From Acetobacter sp. CAG:977 (GTDB lineage Bacteria > Pseudomonadota > Alphaproteobacteria > CAAGCB01 > CAG-977): a stretch of DNA of 54,271 nucleotides. This document shows, piece by piece, positions 1-8,675 of the stretch. How positions within the stretch are numbered: the first letter of the stretch is position 1; each line of letters starts with the position of its first letter. The notes beneath the pieces are model-generated. The model was not told the DNA's origin. It searched no databases and was given only the letters and a program-made list of their open reading frames with translations. The stretch is from positions 1-54,271 of the forward strand of contig HF994928.1 of assembly GCA_000434295.1 (NCBI GenBank), given 5' to 3'. Made by a program: the position numbers and the translations under genes.

Positions 1-7
1 TTTTTTG

Positions 8-84
8 TGGCGTCCTCGGGGGGAGTCGAACCCTCGGCCCTCAGTTTAGGAAACTGATGCTCTATCCTGCTGAGCTACGAGGAC
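8..84 (-). tRNA. tRNA-Arg (anticodon CCT)
   Basis: A 77-nt cloverleaf reads on the minus strand. The acceptor arms GTCCTCG and CGAGGAC pair fully. The D-arm GCTC/GAGC, a CAGT-type anticodon stem with a TTCCTAA loop (anticodon CCT, reading AGG) and a T-arm GAGGG-TTCGACT-CCCCC follow. The discriminator base is G and the 3' CCA is encoded. The encoded CCA and correct D-arm spacing fix the ends; starting two bases earlier gives wrong spacing. Confidence 0.95.
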
Positions 85-131
85 GCTGACATTTTATTTT
101 CTACCCGTTTTCCAAAAAAAAGAAAAGCAAA

Positions 132-158
132 AAGAAAAAAGCGGGATATTCCCGCTTT
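132..158 (-). terminator. Rho-independent terminator after the esterase-like gene
   Basis: On the minus strand a GCGGGA-ATA-TCCCGC-type hairpin is followed by a T-rich run (TTTTTTCTTTTT). It lies directly downstream of the esterase-like gene and ends the ATP-grasp/esterase operon. Confidence 0.8.
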
Positions 159-162
159 CTTC

Positions 163-912
163 TTATAAAATCTTGCTTAAGAAATACGGCATTTGATTGC
201 GCCATGACGGCCAGTCGTGCGGAACGTCATAGCCCCAATAATCAACCCAAGCCGGAATATTTTTGGCGCGCAGGATATCTTCCATAACATGCGTATCGTG
301 CAAACATTCGCTTTCCCATGCCCCTTGTCCGCAGCAGATAATGATATCCGAACGGCGATACAGGTTTAAGATATGTTCGTCCGTCATATTGGGCAAATAT
401 TCCATCGGCGAATTAAAATAGATGCCGTCTTCGGAACAGTCGCCAAAGAAAGAACGAACACTGTACAACCCGCTGAGCGAAATCATGCCGTCAAAAATAT
501 CGGGACGGCGGAAAAAGAAATTCGCCGCATGCAACGCGCCCATACTGCATCCCGTCGTCATCATGCCGCCGGCGCGGTAGCCGTTGCTGCCCATTTGGTT
601 GACATCCAAAGCCCAGGGAACGACTTCTTCGCAAACGTACTGAAAGTACTGTTCGAAACGGTGAAGCCTGTCGCCCGGCCAACCGTAGTTGACAAACGTT
701 TCCCAATCCAGCCCGTCAACGCAAAACAGTTGCAGCCGCCCTTCTTCAATAAAGCCCGAAACGGCATCAACCATTCCGAAACCTTCATATTCGTAAAACC
801 GTCCACATTGCGACGGGAATACCAATGTCGGGCGTCCCGCATGACCGTACACTTTTAATTCCATGTGACGGCCGAGATTAGGGCTGTACTCGTTATAATA
901 TTCGACTTTCAT
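163..912 (-). CDS. Esterase-like alpha/beta-hydrolase
   Basis: This 249-residue protein resembles the putative-esterase (esterase D/PHB depolymerase-like) branch of the alpha/beta hydrolases. The nucleophile elbow G-C-S-M-G is at about residue 121, followed by the typical helix (ALHAANFFFRRPDIFDG). A late H in PHDWPSW is a plausible catalytic histidine; the acidic residue is not certain. There is no signal peptide, so it is probably cytoplasmic. Its ATG overlaps the TGA of the upstream ATP-grasp gene by one base (TGATG), so the two are translationally coupled and probably act in one pathway. The substrate is unknown; a carboxylic ester or thioester, perhaps the product of the ATP-grasp enzyme, is an inference. 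Confidence 0.75.
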   Translation of the reverse strand: MKVEYYNEYSPNLGRHMELKVYGHAGRPTLVFPSQCGRFYEYEGFGMVDAVSGFIEEGRLQLFCVDGLDWETFVNYGWPGDRLHRFEQYFQYVCEEVVPWALDVNQMGSNGYRAGGMMTTGCSMGALHAANFFFRRPDIFDGMISLSGLYSVRSFFGDCSEDGIYFNSPMEYLPNMTDEHILNLYRRSDIIICCGQGAWESECLHDTHVMEDILRAKNIPAWVDYWGYDVPHDWPSWRNQMPYFLSKIL

Positions 913-2096
913 CAGTATTTTTCCTGAACAAAGTTCATTATTTCGTCGGTTTCTTCCTGCGTCTTTGCCCGCATCAGATACATATGATCGCCCATAACGG
1001 GAGCAAAAATCGCATCAACATCATGGTATTGCATCAGGTGTTCCCCGTAACGCTCGACGATTTCTTCATGCGAATGAACGTAATTAAAGCAGTCTTTGCG
1101 TGCCAGATAAATCCCGATATATTTCTTTTCCGTCGGCTGATAAAGCTTATCATGAACGATCATATCCGCGTACAGCTGATAAACGTCCGTGTCATGTTCA
1201 TAGTTCATCAGTTCGGGCATACATCCGCCGGGCGGACGCATATTGACTTCCAACGCGACATAATCGCCCGCTTTGCCCAAGCCTTTCTTGTCTTCGTAAA
1301 GCTTGAAAAATTCAAAGTGGAAAAAGCGTGCCGTCGTATTGAACGCCGAAATAACCGCTCTGCCCGCCTTTTCCAAAACGGGATCTATTTTCATAACCGA
1401 ATAATAGCGCAAATCATCGCCGCAGTTCACCGTTTCGGCAACATTTTCCGGAAAGATATGGCTGGTCATGAAAATGGGTTCGTTTTCGTAGTTCGTTACC
1501 CCGTCAAACGTTACGATCAGACCGTTCACGAATTCTTCCATAACATAAGGTACAGGCGGATGATCGTTGTAAAACGCGTCAAATTCTTCGCGATTGCTCA
1601 GTTTATAAGAAGCATAAGCCCCCACCCCGATATCGGGTTTGACAAATACGGGAAAGCCGACTTCTTCCAAAAATTTTTCGCCTTCCTCTTTCGTCGTCAC
1701 CAAATGGCAACGCGCTGAAGGAACTCCCGCCTTTTTAAAATGGTTCTTCATCAAATACTTGCGTTTGCTTTCCAGAACTTCGGGGTATTTCGTCCCTTCG
1801 ATATTAAAGTCCGTGCGCAGGCGGGCATCCGTTTCCAGCCAATATTCGTTAAACGATTCCAGTCTGTCAATGCGTCCGTATTTGTGAATAAAATATGCCA
1901 CCGCCCGCAACATTTCGTCATAATTTTCCATGTTGTCGACACGGTAATATTCCGTCAAGGATTCTTTTAAATACGGAGAAAGAGTATCATACGGGGCTTC
2001 CGCTATGCCCAATACATTTACCCCCATTCTTTTTAACCTGTCCGCAAAGTTAACGTAATGCGTCGGAAAATGGGGGGAAAGAAATACAAAATTCAC
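912..2096 (-). CDS. ATP-grasp carboxylate-amine/thiol ligase-like protein
   Basis: This 394-residue ATP-grasp protein has a pre-ATP-grasp domain (residues 1-100), a central region with the nucleotide-binding segment FPVFVKPDIGVGAYAS, an acidic hinge (PYVMEEFVNG), and the metal-binding end ALEVNMRPPGG. It resembles biotin-carboxylase-like or D-Ala-ligase-like ATP-grasp enzymes that activate a carboxylate as acyl phosphate. I chose the GTG at 2096 because GGAG lies about 8 bases upstream and conserved-looking sequence begins there; a longer reading would run into galU. The downstream esterase-fold gene overlaps by one base. The gene is divergent from galU. Substrate and product are unknown. Confidence 0.75.
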   Translation of the reverse strand: MNFVFLSPHFPTHYVNFADRLKRMGVNVLGIAEAPYDTLSPYLKESLTEYYRVDNMENYDEMLRAVAYFIHKYGRIDRLESFNEYWLETDARLRTDFNIEGTKYPEVLESKRKYLMKNHFKKAGVPSARCHLVTTKEEGEKFLEEVGFPVFVKPDIGVGAYASYKLSNREEFDAFYNDHPPVPYVMEEFVNGLIVTFDGVTNYENEPIFMTSHIFPENVAETVNCGDDLRYYSVMKIDPVLEKAGRAVISAFNTTARFFHFEFFKLYEDKKGLGKAGDYVALEVNMRPPGGCMPELMNYEHDTDVYQLYADMIVHDKLYQPTEKKYIGIYLARKDCFNYVHSHEEIVERYGEHLMQYHDVDAIFAPVMGDHMYLMRAKTQEETDEIMNFVQEKY

Positions 2097-2211
2097 GATA
2101 AGGTCTCCTAAAGAGGTTCGTTTTAAACCTTGTGATAACTTGGCAAGCTCTGCTCTTATTGTCAATTTATTTTTAGTTTTCTTTATTATAAAAAATGGTC
2201 TACAAATAAAC

Positions 2212-2223
2212 AAAACATGTTTT
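2212..2223. promoter_or_regulatory. 12-bp palindrome in the ATP-grasp/galU divergent region
   Basis: The perfect palindrome AAAACATGTTTT lies about 10 bases before the galU ribosome-binding site, in an A/T-rich 148-bp divergent intergenic region. It could be an operator or chance in A/T-rich DNA. Confidence 0.25.
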
Positions 2224-2244
2224 TTATTATTCGAGGGAAATCCT

Positions 2245-3114
2245 ATGACAAAAGTACGCAAAGCCGTCTTTCCCGTCGGCGGTTTGGGAACGCGCTTTTT
2301 ACCCGCCACAAAAGCCATGCCCAAAGAAATGTTGCCCATCGTTGACAAACCTCTGATCCAATACGCTCTGGAAGAAGCCAAAGCCGCCGGCATCGAACAT
2401 TTCATTTTCGTAACAGGTCACGGAAAATCCGCCATTGAAGACCATTTCGATTCTAATTCAAGACTGGAAGAACTGTTGCGCAAAGACAACAAAACCGAAT
2501 TACTGGCTTTTTTAAAAGACTGCTCGTTCGATTCTGGCGAAATCTCTTATACCCGACAAAGCGAACCCAAAGGTTTGGGACACGCCGTATGGTGCGCCCG
2601 CGATTTGGTCGGAGACGAACCCTTTGCCGTTTTGTTGCCCGACGATATCTTTCATTGCAAAACACCCTGTTTGAAACAGATGGTCGATATATATGAAAAC
2701 GTCGGCGGAAACCTCGTCGCCGTCCAAGACGTCCCCAAAGAACAAACGTCCAGATACGGTATTTTGGACGTCGATTCCGATGACGGTGTCTTGGTTCGTG
2801 CAAAAGGCGTCGTCGAAAAACCGTCTCCCGAAAAAGCGCCGTCAACGCTTGCCGTTTCGGGTCGGTATATTCTTTCGCCTTTGGTCTTTAAAGAGCTCGA
2901 CAAACAAAAAACCGGCGTGTCGGGGGAAATCCAGCTGACCGATGCCATCGCCGCGACCCTTAACACCGTCCCCATGCACGGTATCCGTTACGAAGGCAGA
3001 AGATTCGATTGCGGAAACAAAATCGGTTTCCTGATGGCAAATATCGAATTCGCCCTCGACAGACCCGACATCGCCGACGAATTTCGTGTAGCTATTAAGA
3101 CTTTGAATATCTGA
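2245..3114 (+). CDS. galU: UTP-glucose-1-phosphate uridylyltransferase
   Basis: The product (289 aa) makes UDP-glucose from UTP and glucose-1-phosphate for envelope polysaccharides. The N-terminal nucleotidyltransferase signature is clear: FPVGGLGTRFLPATKAMPKE, then IVDKPLIQYALEEA, with VTGHGKSAIEDHFD, the DD of LLPDDI, and a C-terminal RRFDCGNKIGFL. Length and order match bacterial GalU. The ATG at 2245 was chosen because GAGGGAAA precedes it and the family N-terminus (KVRKAVFPVGG) starts there; the 35 codons upstream are hydrophobic and unlike the family. It is followed after 21 bases by an MFS transporter gene in the same direction. Confidence 0.95.
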   Translation: MTKVRKAVFPVGGLGTRFLPATKAMPKEMLPIVDKPLIQYALEEAKAAGIEHFIFVTGHGKSAIEDHFDSNSRLEELLRKDNKTELLAFLKDCSFDSGEISYTRQSEPKGLGHAVWCARDLVGDEPFAVLLPDDIFHCKTPCLKQMVDIYENVGGNLVAVQDVPKEQTSRYGILDVDSDDGVLVRAKGVVEKPSPEKAPSTLAVSGRYILSPLVFKELDKQKTGVSGEIQLTDAIAATLNTVPMHGIRYEGRRFDCGNKIGFLMANIEFALDRPDIADEFRVAIKTLNI

Positions 3115-3135
3115 CGGTATTTTCGGCATAATAAA

Positions 3136-4302
3136 ATGGCGTTCTTTTCGGAAAAAAGCCTGAACATCCTCAACATCCACTATTGCCTGCGCGCCATGGG
3201 ATGGGAAATGTGCAGCATGTTCACGCTGTCTTACCTGTATAAACAGGGCTTACCCCTGCCGGCCGTTTTTCTTGCTTATGCGGGAATGCTGGCCGTCCGA
3301 ACGTTGACCAGACCCCTGTCCATGATGCTGTGCCTGAAAAAAGGCATTCGCTTTACCTTGATCGCCGGCACCGTCGTCTTTGCCTGCCGATATTTGGCCA
3401 TGATCCCCATTAACGGCATTTCCTTATGGCTTGTCCCGTTCATGCTTGTATCGGGATTGGCCGACGTCTTGTACTGGGTGTCGTACCATAACTATTTCGC
3501 GTCCATAGGAAACGAAAACAACCGCGGTTCCGCCGTCGGAATCAGAGAAGCCATCACGACCGTCGTTGCCGTGTTGGGACCTTTGTTCGGCGGCATCCTG
3601 CTTTCCGTCGACAGAATTTACGCCTTTCTCCTGCCGTTCGTGTTAACGTTGCTGTCCGTCTTTCCCCTGTTTAAAACGCCCGACATCCCCAAACCGAAAC
3701 CTGCTTCCAAACAGGAAAAAAAGAACGTCGGACATTTCGGGTTCTTTGTCTTTATCGGCGACGGGTGGTTCTATCAGGCGGGAACGGTCTGGCCGCTGAT
3801 CGTCTTTATGATTCTTGACGACAATTACGGAAACTTCGGATTTATCCTCGCGCTCGCCGCGTTCTTCAGAGCCGTCGGAAATCTGTTCTTCGGTTCCATG
3901 ATCGATAAGGGAAAAGGCAAAATCATCAGCTATATCGGATACGGAATGCATATCGCCGTCTTTATCGCAAGAGCAGGGTTCGCTTATACCGTCCCCGCCA
4001 TTATCGCTTGCGATTTCTTTGCCGCCATCGCTTATTGCTTTTCCATGACGGGATTGATGAGCGCCGTTTATAATGCTACGAAAAAATCCGCGCATCCCCT
4101 TTACTTCACTTATTACACCGAGCTGGGGTGGGATATCGGCGCCATTTCTTCCATGCTGATATGCGCCGCCGCCGCTTATGCGGGCATTAACCTGAGATGG
4201 ACATTGTCCGTGGCAATATGCGGCGCTCTGATGTCCGCGTTCATTTTGGGAAAATATTACGACAAGAACAAAAAAACGCGCGTTTTGGAAAAAGCCGCTT
4301 AA
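3136..4302 (+). CDS. MFS-type membrane transporter
   Basis: This 388-residue protein has about ten to twelve hydrophobic segments and the major facilitator layout: two helix bundles separated by a charged central loop (around residues 183-197, PDIPKPKPASKQEKK). The loop after helix 2 (RTLTRPLSMML) and FGSMIDKGKGK after helix 8 are degenerate forms of the A-motif. The substrate cannot be read from sequence. It follows galU closely and is probably cotranscribed, so a role in sugar or envelope metabolism is possible but unproven. No strong Shine-Dalgarno sequence precedes the ATG. A terminator follows immediately. Confidence 0.7.
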   Translation: MAFFSEKSLNILNIHYCLRAMGWEMCSMFTLSYLYKQGLPLPAVFLAYAGMLAVRTLTRPLSMMLCLKKGIRFTLIAGTVVFACRYLAMIPINGISLWLVPFMLVSGLADVLYWVSYHNYFASIGNENNRGSAVGIREAITTVVAVLGPLFGGILLSVDRIYAFLLPFVLTLLSVFPLFKTPDIPKPKPASKQEKKNVGHFGFFVFIGDGWFYQAGTVWPLIVFMILDDNYGNFGFILALAAFFRAVGNLFFGSMIDKGKGKIISYIGYGMHIAVFIARAGFAYTVPAIIACDFFAAIAYCFSMTGLMSAVYNATKKSAHPLYFTYYTELGWDIGAISSMLICAAAAYAGINLRWTLSVAICGALMSAFILGKYYDKNKKTRVLEKAA

Positions 4303-4330
4303 AAAAGGCTCCGTTCGGGAGCCTTTTTTT
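4303..4330. terminator. Bidirectional terminator between the MFS gene and hinT
   Basis: The hairpin AAGGCTCC-GTTC-GGGAGCCTT is flanked by A-run and T-run, so it can stop transcription from both the galU-MFS operon and the convergent hisA-hisE-hinT operon. Confidence 0.9.
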
Positions 4331-4343
4331 AACCTGTTTCCGT

Positions 4344-4703
4344 TTATTTGCCGATCATGGCGCCGAGCTTTGCCCCCGCGAACAAATGAACGTGCAAATG
4401 CGGCACTTCCTGTCCGCCGTTTTTACCGATATTGCTTAAAATGCGGTATCCTTCTTCTTCGTGCCCCAAAAGCCGTGCAACTCTGGCAACCGCTTTGAAA
4501 AAGCCCGCTATTTCTTCATCGCTTGCTCCGTTCACAAATTCCGGAAAATTACGGTACGGTCCTTTCGGAATAACCAAAACGTGAACCGGCGCTTTCGGAT
4601 TTAAGTCGGGAAATGCCAGTGCATAGTCGTCTTCATAAATTTTGGTCGTCGGAATTTCTCCGCGCAAAATCTTTGCAAATACATTGTTTTCATCGTACGC
4701 CAT
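4344..4703 (-). CDS. hinT: HIT (histidine triad) nucleotide-binding protein
   Basis: This 119-residue HIT protein has the N-terminal VFAKILRGEIPTTKIYED, the middle VLVIPKGPYRNF, and the active-site triad H-L-H-V-H near residue 101. HinT-type enzymes hydrolyse adenosine phosphoramidates and acyl-AMP. It is the last gene of hisA-hisE-hinT, an order common in alphaproteobacteria, with AAGGAG upstream of the ATG and only 5 bases after hisE. Its role in the histidine operon is unknown. Confidence 0.92.
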   Translation of the reverse strand: MAYDENNVFAKILRGEIPTTKIYEDDYALAFPDLNPKAPVHVLVIPKGPYRNFPEFVNGASDEEIAGFFKAVARVARLLGHEEEGYRILSNIGKNGGQEVPHLHVHLFAGAKLGAMIGK

Positions 4704-4708
4704 CTTTC

Positions 4709-5026
4709 TTACTCCTTTTTACGGCTGCGTTTTTCTTCTATGCCGGAAACGCCTTCTCGCCGTTCCAAACATAAGCCGACATCCGACGGGCTTACCCCGG
4801 CATCCGCCCACAATACCAATAAATGGTATAACAAATCCGCGCTTTCGGAAATAATGTGTTCCTTGTCGTTTGAAACCGCGGAAATAACGGTTTCCGTCGC
4901 TTCCTCTCCGACTTTTTGCGCGATCCGAGACCGACCGCGCGAAAAAAGCTTTGCCGTGTACGACGTTTCGGGATCTCCGCCCTTGCGGCTTTGTATCACT
5001 TCGTATAAACGTTCCAGTATTTCCAT
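4709..5026 (-). CDS. hisE: Phosphoribosyl-ATP pyrophosphatase
   Basis: The product (105 aa) carries out the second step of histidine synthesis, hydrolysing phosphoribosyl-ATP to phosphoribosyl-AMP. The all-alpha MazG-like fold is marked by SYTAKLFSRGRSRIAQKVGEEATE, with metal-binding glutamates in KVGEEATE and ESADLLYHLLVLW. Length is normal for a stand-alone HisE. It begins one base after the hisA stop codon, so the genes are coupled. Confidence 0.93.
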   Translation of the reverse strand: MEILERLYEVIQSRKGGDPETSYTAKLFSRGRSRIAQKVGEEATETVISAVSNDKEHIISESADLLYHLLVLWADAGVSPSDVGLCLERREGVSGIEEKRSRKKE

Positions 5027-5027
5027 C

Positions 5028-5756
5028 CTATTCGCCTTTCAGTACCGAAAGAGCCTGAGAAACCGTAAAGCGCTTCTCGTAAATCGCTCTGCCCGCAATG
5101 ACGCCGGCTATGTTCCTGTCCGCATAACGGCGGCATTCTCTGATGTCTTCCAGTGACGATATGCCCCCCGAAACAATAACGGGCGTCGTAATTTGTTCCG
5201 CCAAAGCCGCCGTCGATTCCAAATTCGGTCCTTGCAAAACGCCGTCTCGGGAAATATCCGTGTAAATGATGGCACTGACCCCCGCATTTTCAAAACGCCG
5301 CGCCAAATCGGACGCCCGCATCTCGGAGGTTTCCGCCCAGCCTTCCACCGCAACTTTGCCGTCCTTTGCGTCAATGCCGACCGCGATGCGATGAGGAAAC
5401 ATATCGCAGGCTCTTTTGACAAAATCGGGATCCCTTAACGCCTGCGTGCCTAAAATGACCCGCTCCACGCCTTTATCCAGCCACATCTTCACGACGTCCA
5501 AAGAACGAATCCCGCCGCCGAGCTCCGTCTTTACGTCGGCAGACTTTAAAATATCTTCGACCGCCGCGACGTTCACGGGAGAGCCCGCAAAAGCGCCGTC
5601 CAAATCAACAATATGAATCCATTCGGCGCCTTCACGTGCAAAAGAACGCGCCTGTTGCCCCGCAGACGTATTAAATACGGTCGCTTGCGACATATCGCCG
5701 CGCCTGAGCCTGACGCACTGACCGCCTTTTAAATCTATCGCCGGCAATAAATACAT
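5028..5756 (-). CDS. hisA: Phosphoribosylformimino-5-aminoimidazole carboxamide ribotide isomerase
   Basis: HisA (242 aa) performs the Amadori isomerisation of ProFAR to PRFAR in histidine synthesis. The (beta/alpha)8 barrel begins LLPAIDLKGGQCVRL, with the first catalytic Asp in AIDLK, the phosphate-binding ELGGGIRS, the second catalytic Asp in IYTDISRDG, and the second phosphate loop VIVSGGISS. The start has AAGGAAG upstream. hisF, which often lies between hisA and hisE, is not in this cluster or elsewhere in the window. Confidence 0.95.
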   Translation of the reverse strand: MYLLPAIDLKGGQCVRLRRGDMSQATVFNTSAGQQARSFAREGAEWIHIVDLDGAFAGSPVNVAAVEDILKSADVKTELGGGIRSLDVVKMWLDKGVERVILGTQALRDPDFVKRACDMFPHRIAVGIDAKDGKVAVEGWAETSEMRASDLARRFENAGVSAIIYTDISRDGVLQGPNLESTAALAEQITTPVIVSGGISSLEDIRECRRYADRNIAGVIAGRAIYEKRFTVSQALSVLKGE

Positions 5757-5774
5757 TCCCGAACTTCCTTTCCT

Positions 5775-5794
5775 AAAACATTTTTTAATGTTTT
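5775..5794 (-). promoter_or_regulatory. A/T hairpin in the hisA leader
   Basis: A perfect inverted repeat AAAACATT-N4-AATGTTTT sits just upstream of the hisA ribosome-binding site, downstream of a TATAAT-like hexamer on the minus strand. It could be an operator or weak RNA hairpin in the 87-bp region shared with the divergent gene at 5844. No histidine-rich leader peptide was seen. Confidence 0.3.
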
Positions 5795-5843
5795 TCCGAT
5801 TATATTTGAAATAAACTGTGAAATATAAATATACGGGTATCCG

Positions 5844-7943
5844 ATGAAATTGAAATCTTTTTTATTTGCTTTTGCCGTCTTGTGCGCGTGCCGGATGCCC
5901 GCCAACGCCTTTGTCGAAGGCGCAACGCCGTCAAATTCCGCAACGGGCGGTTTGGCTGACGAACTGTTTACGTTTGATCCTTCCCTGTCTTCCATCAAGC
6001 TGGAATACGTCGATTTCAAAATCGACCGAGGGCGCACGGTTTCCGAATGGGGAAAAAATATCGGACAGTATAACTTTAAGCTTTTCGGTTGCCGTCGGAA
6101 CTCAAGGAAACTAATACTGAACGAAGGTCGCGCCATGCGACGCGACATGAAGTTCCAAGACGTCTTTTTCGAAGAAATGAACGAACTGTTCCCCGTCGTC
6201 GTCAACAAAAACAGTCCGTATTTCCCCTATTCCGTCGGAGACCGCATTCCGGGATACGTCATTACGGCGGAAATCAAAGATTTATACGTCAACGTTTGCG
6301 ACCACTACGATTGGCGCACGAGCACGTATCCGCGTTTGAGAAGCGGATCCGCCGAAATCAAAGTCCTGTGGCGCGTCATGACGCCCTTTAACCGCAAACT
6401 GTATTGGGAAGACAGCACTTACGGCTACGCAGACATTCAAGACCCCGTTCGCGACGGCGAAGTCCGCCTGATTGAAAAAGCTTTTGCCGACGCCGTTGCC
6501 AGAATGGTCGGCGCTCCGGGTTTTATGGACGTCATGCGCAACGTTCCGTCCGAAGAAGAAATCGGAAAAGCAAAAGCCGATTACGACGCCATGCTTTACG
6601 CCCATATTCAAAATCGCAAAAACCTGACGTCTTCGTACCGCCGCAAACGCATGAAATTCTATCACGAACGCGAACGTCAGCGCGTTTTAAATGCTTTGGA
6701 AAGAATCGGACAACGCAACGATGCTCTGGCTTCTTTGATTTTGGAAAAAGAAAAAAATATCAATGCCATGACCGACGAACAAATCGAACATCTGGTTAAA
6801 GAACAGGCATTGCTGGCTTCGGAAATTTCCAAAGAAACTCAACAGCTCGGCGAACTGGCTCAGACGGACGTTACCAAAGGCGAAGAAATTGCCGTTCTGA
6901 CCGAACGCGCCAAGTATTTGACGGAAAAGGGCGACCTAGATTTCAAAGAACAGGACGAATTGGATTCCTTGCTTAAAGAGATTTCTCAAAAATCCAAAGA
7001 CCTGTCCGTCGATGCCGCCGTCCGCGCCGATATCGGATATTTGCTCGATTCTCAAAAGCAGGAATACGGAATTTTGGGACGCCTGTTAAAAACGGGACAA
7101 ACGGAAATGGGGCTGTACGGACGGTTAATGAAAGATACGCCGCTGATTCGTCTGTTCGACGGATTTTTGTTGGAATCTTCGCTTGAATCTCTGTCCCCGT
7201 CCGACGGAACGCTTAACGACGATTTGTTCAAAGAAGCCCAAAAATACGGTTTTGACGTTTCCAAAGCCGACGGCTACATCGTCATAGACAACCAAAAGCC
7301 TTTCCGCTACCTGTCGGCAAACCGCATTTACCGTATCCGTTCCAGCGTCGTTGCCGTCATGAATGACAAAGATATCGGTTCGGGCGTCGTCATTGCCCCG
7401 TCGTTGGTTCTGACAAATTACAGCATTGCCAAATCCTCGCCGTACATCAAAATTGAATTTTTGGACGGGCGCATATTATCCGCCATGGTTTTGCGCGCCG
7501 ACAAAGCCAAAGACGTCGCGTTGCTGTTCGTGCCGCCCAAAAATATATCCGACTATACCTGGCCCATTCCCGTCAGACTTGATTTGCCCAAAGTCGGCGA
7601 AGAATTTTATGCCATCGGCACTCCGATGCGCGGCGGATTTGAAGGAGCCATGGAAAACGGAAAAGTCGCCGGATATCGTTTCGGGGCAAACGGCGTCGAT
7701 ATCTTGACCGATACAAACGTTCAAAGCGTTTCTTTGGGCGGTTTATTGGTTGACGGGAACGGAAACGCCGTCGGCTTGGCTCATGCGGGAGAAAGCCTGA
7801 TTGACATTCGCGACGGTTTCATTCCCATCGGCGATGCTTTTGACGCATTGAAAATCCGCGTGCGCGACCGCGACATGAATGAAACTCCGACGCAAAAAGC
7901 TTTGCGCCTGAAAAAAGAACGCGAACAAAATTATATTAAATAA
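5844..7943 (+). CDS. Secreted protein with coiled coil and C-terminal trypsin-like pseudoprotease domain
   Basis: This 699-residue protein starts with a signal peptide (cleavage likely after ANA, residue 22). Residues 35-240 form an unassigned periplasmic-type domain; 250-430 are charged helices with coiled-coil character. Residues about 490-680 resemble the HtrA/DegP trypsin fold: GSGVVIAPSLVLTN, a KDVALLF strand and a GGLLVDGNGNAVG strand. The triad is broken: the histidine after VLTN is replaced (TNYSI, Ser527), the Asp (D557) remains, and the serine before GG is Leu631. It is therefore probably a binding or scaffold domain, not a protease. The Shine-Dalgarno is weak. Function is unknown; divergent from hisA. 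Confidence 0.7.
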   Translation: MKLKSFLFAFAVLCACRMPANAFVEGATPSNSATGGLADELFTFDPSLSSIKLEYVDFKIDRGRTVSEWGKNIGQYNFKLFGCRRNSRKLILNEGRAMRRDMKFQDVFFEEMNELFPVVVNKNSPYFPYSVGDRIPGYVITAEIKDLYVNVCDHYDWRTSTYPRLRSGSAEIKVLWRVMTPFNRKLYWEDSTYGYADIQDPVRDGEVRLIEKAFADAVARMVGAPGFMDVMRNVPSEEEIGKAKADYDAMLYAHIQNRKNLTSSYRRKRMKFYHERERQRVLNALERIGQRNDALASLILEKEKNINAMTDEQIEHLVKEQALLASEISKETQQLGELAQTDVTKGEEIAVLTERAKYLTEKGDLDFKEQDELDSLLKEISQKSKDLSVDAAVRADIGYLLDSQKQEYGILGRLLKTGQTEMGLYGRLMKDTPLIRLFDGFLLESSLESLSPSDGTLNDDLFKEAQKYGFDVSKADGYIVIDNQKPFRYLSANRIYRIRSSVVAVMNDKDIGSGVVIAPSLVLTNYSIAKSSPYIKIEFLDGRILSAMVLRADKAKDVALLFVPPKNISDYTWPIPVRLDLPKVGEEFYAIGTPMRGGFEGAMENGKVAGYRFGANGVDILTDTNVQSVSLGGLLVDGNGNAVGLAHAGESLIDIRDGFIPIGDAFDALKIRVRDRDMNETPTQKALRLKKEREQNYIK

Positions 7944-8014
7944 TTTTCATGCCCGCTCTTGATTTCGGATAAAAAGTCTTGTACCCTTTCTAAAAGTTTG
8001 ATAAGGAAAACTTT

Positions 8015-8671
8015 ATGAGAAACCATCCGACCAGCGTGCAAGACGCCGTTTCACAGATTGAAAATTCGTTTAACAGAGGCGGAAATTATCTCCAAAACGG
8101 CGTGCCTAAATATACGGCTCATGCTGTTCGGATGGAAAATGAAACCGGAATAACCGGCATCGCGGGACACTACCGTTTTCTGAACGGGGATTCTGCGGAT
8201 ATTGCCGAATATAATTACAGAAAACGTTTTCAAAAATATGCCTTGGCACAAGGGCTGATGAATTCTGACGAGCCCTTTATCAAACAAGCCGCCGAGCTTA
8301 TTTTTCAAAAATCTCCCGACGTTCTGCCTGAAGTGAACGCCGAAATCGAAAAGTTAACAGAGTTAAATCCCGAACTTGAACGTCTGAACTATAACCGGCG
8401 CAATTTTACGGAAGCCTACAGAGCTCTTATCGGCATTACGTCGCAATATAATACCGACGATATCAATGCATATTTGCATTCTTTGCGCACAAAACGAAAA
8501 AATACGGATATTCAAAAAAGAATGGACGCACTGAAACCCAAAGGATTTCGCTTCGGTTGGATTCCTTCGAACGAAACGCTTTTAAAAATCGAAGCTTATG
8601 CGAACCGATCCGAAAATCAGATGCTTCAAACGCCGCGAGTAGCCGCCGCCAGAAAAAATTTCGAACGATAA
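8015..8671 (+). CDS. Hypothetical soluble protein
   Basis: This 218-residue protein is not recognised. It has no signal peptide or membrane segment and is mostly charged and helical, with a Leu/Glu-rich stretch near 100-125 (EIEKLTELNPELERLNYNRR). AAGGA lies 8 bases before the ATG. It is 71 bases downstream of the pseudoprotease gene in the same direction without a clear terminator between, so the two may be cotranscribed. It converges on the PPK2 gene with only four bases between stop codons. Confidence 0.6.
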   Translation: MRNHPTSVQDAVSQIENSFNRGGNYLQNGVPKYTAHAVRMENETGITGIAGHYRFLNGDSADIAEYNYRKRFQKYALAQGLMNSDEPFIKQAAELIFQKSPDVLPEVNAEIEKLTELNPELERLNYNRRNFTEAYRALIGITSQYNTDDINAYLHSLRTKRKNTDIQKRMDALKPKGFRFGWIPSNETLLKIEAYANRSENQMLQTPRVAAARKNFER

Positions 8672-8675
8672 AGTT

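Noticed and set aside
984..1718. A 244-codon plus-strand open frame opposite the ATP-grasp gene
   Set aside because: Antisense shadow with no family resemblance; the minus-strand ATP-grasp motifs are clear.
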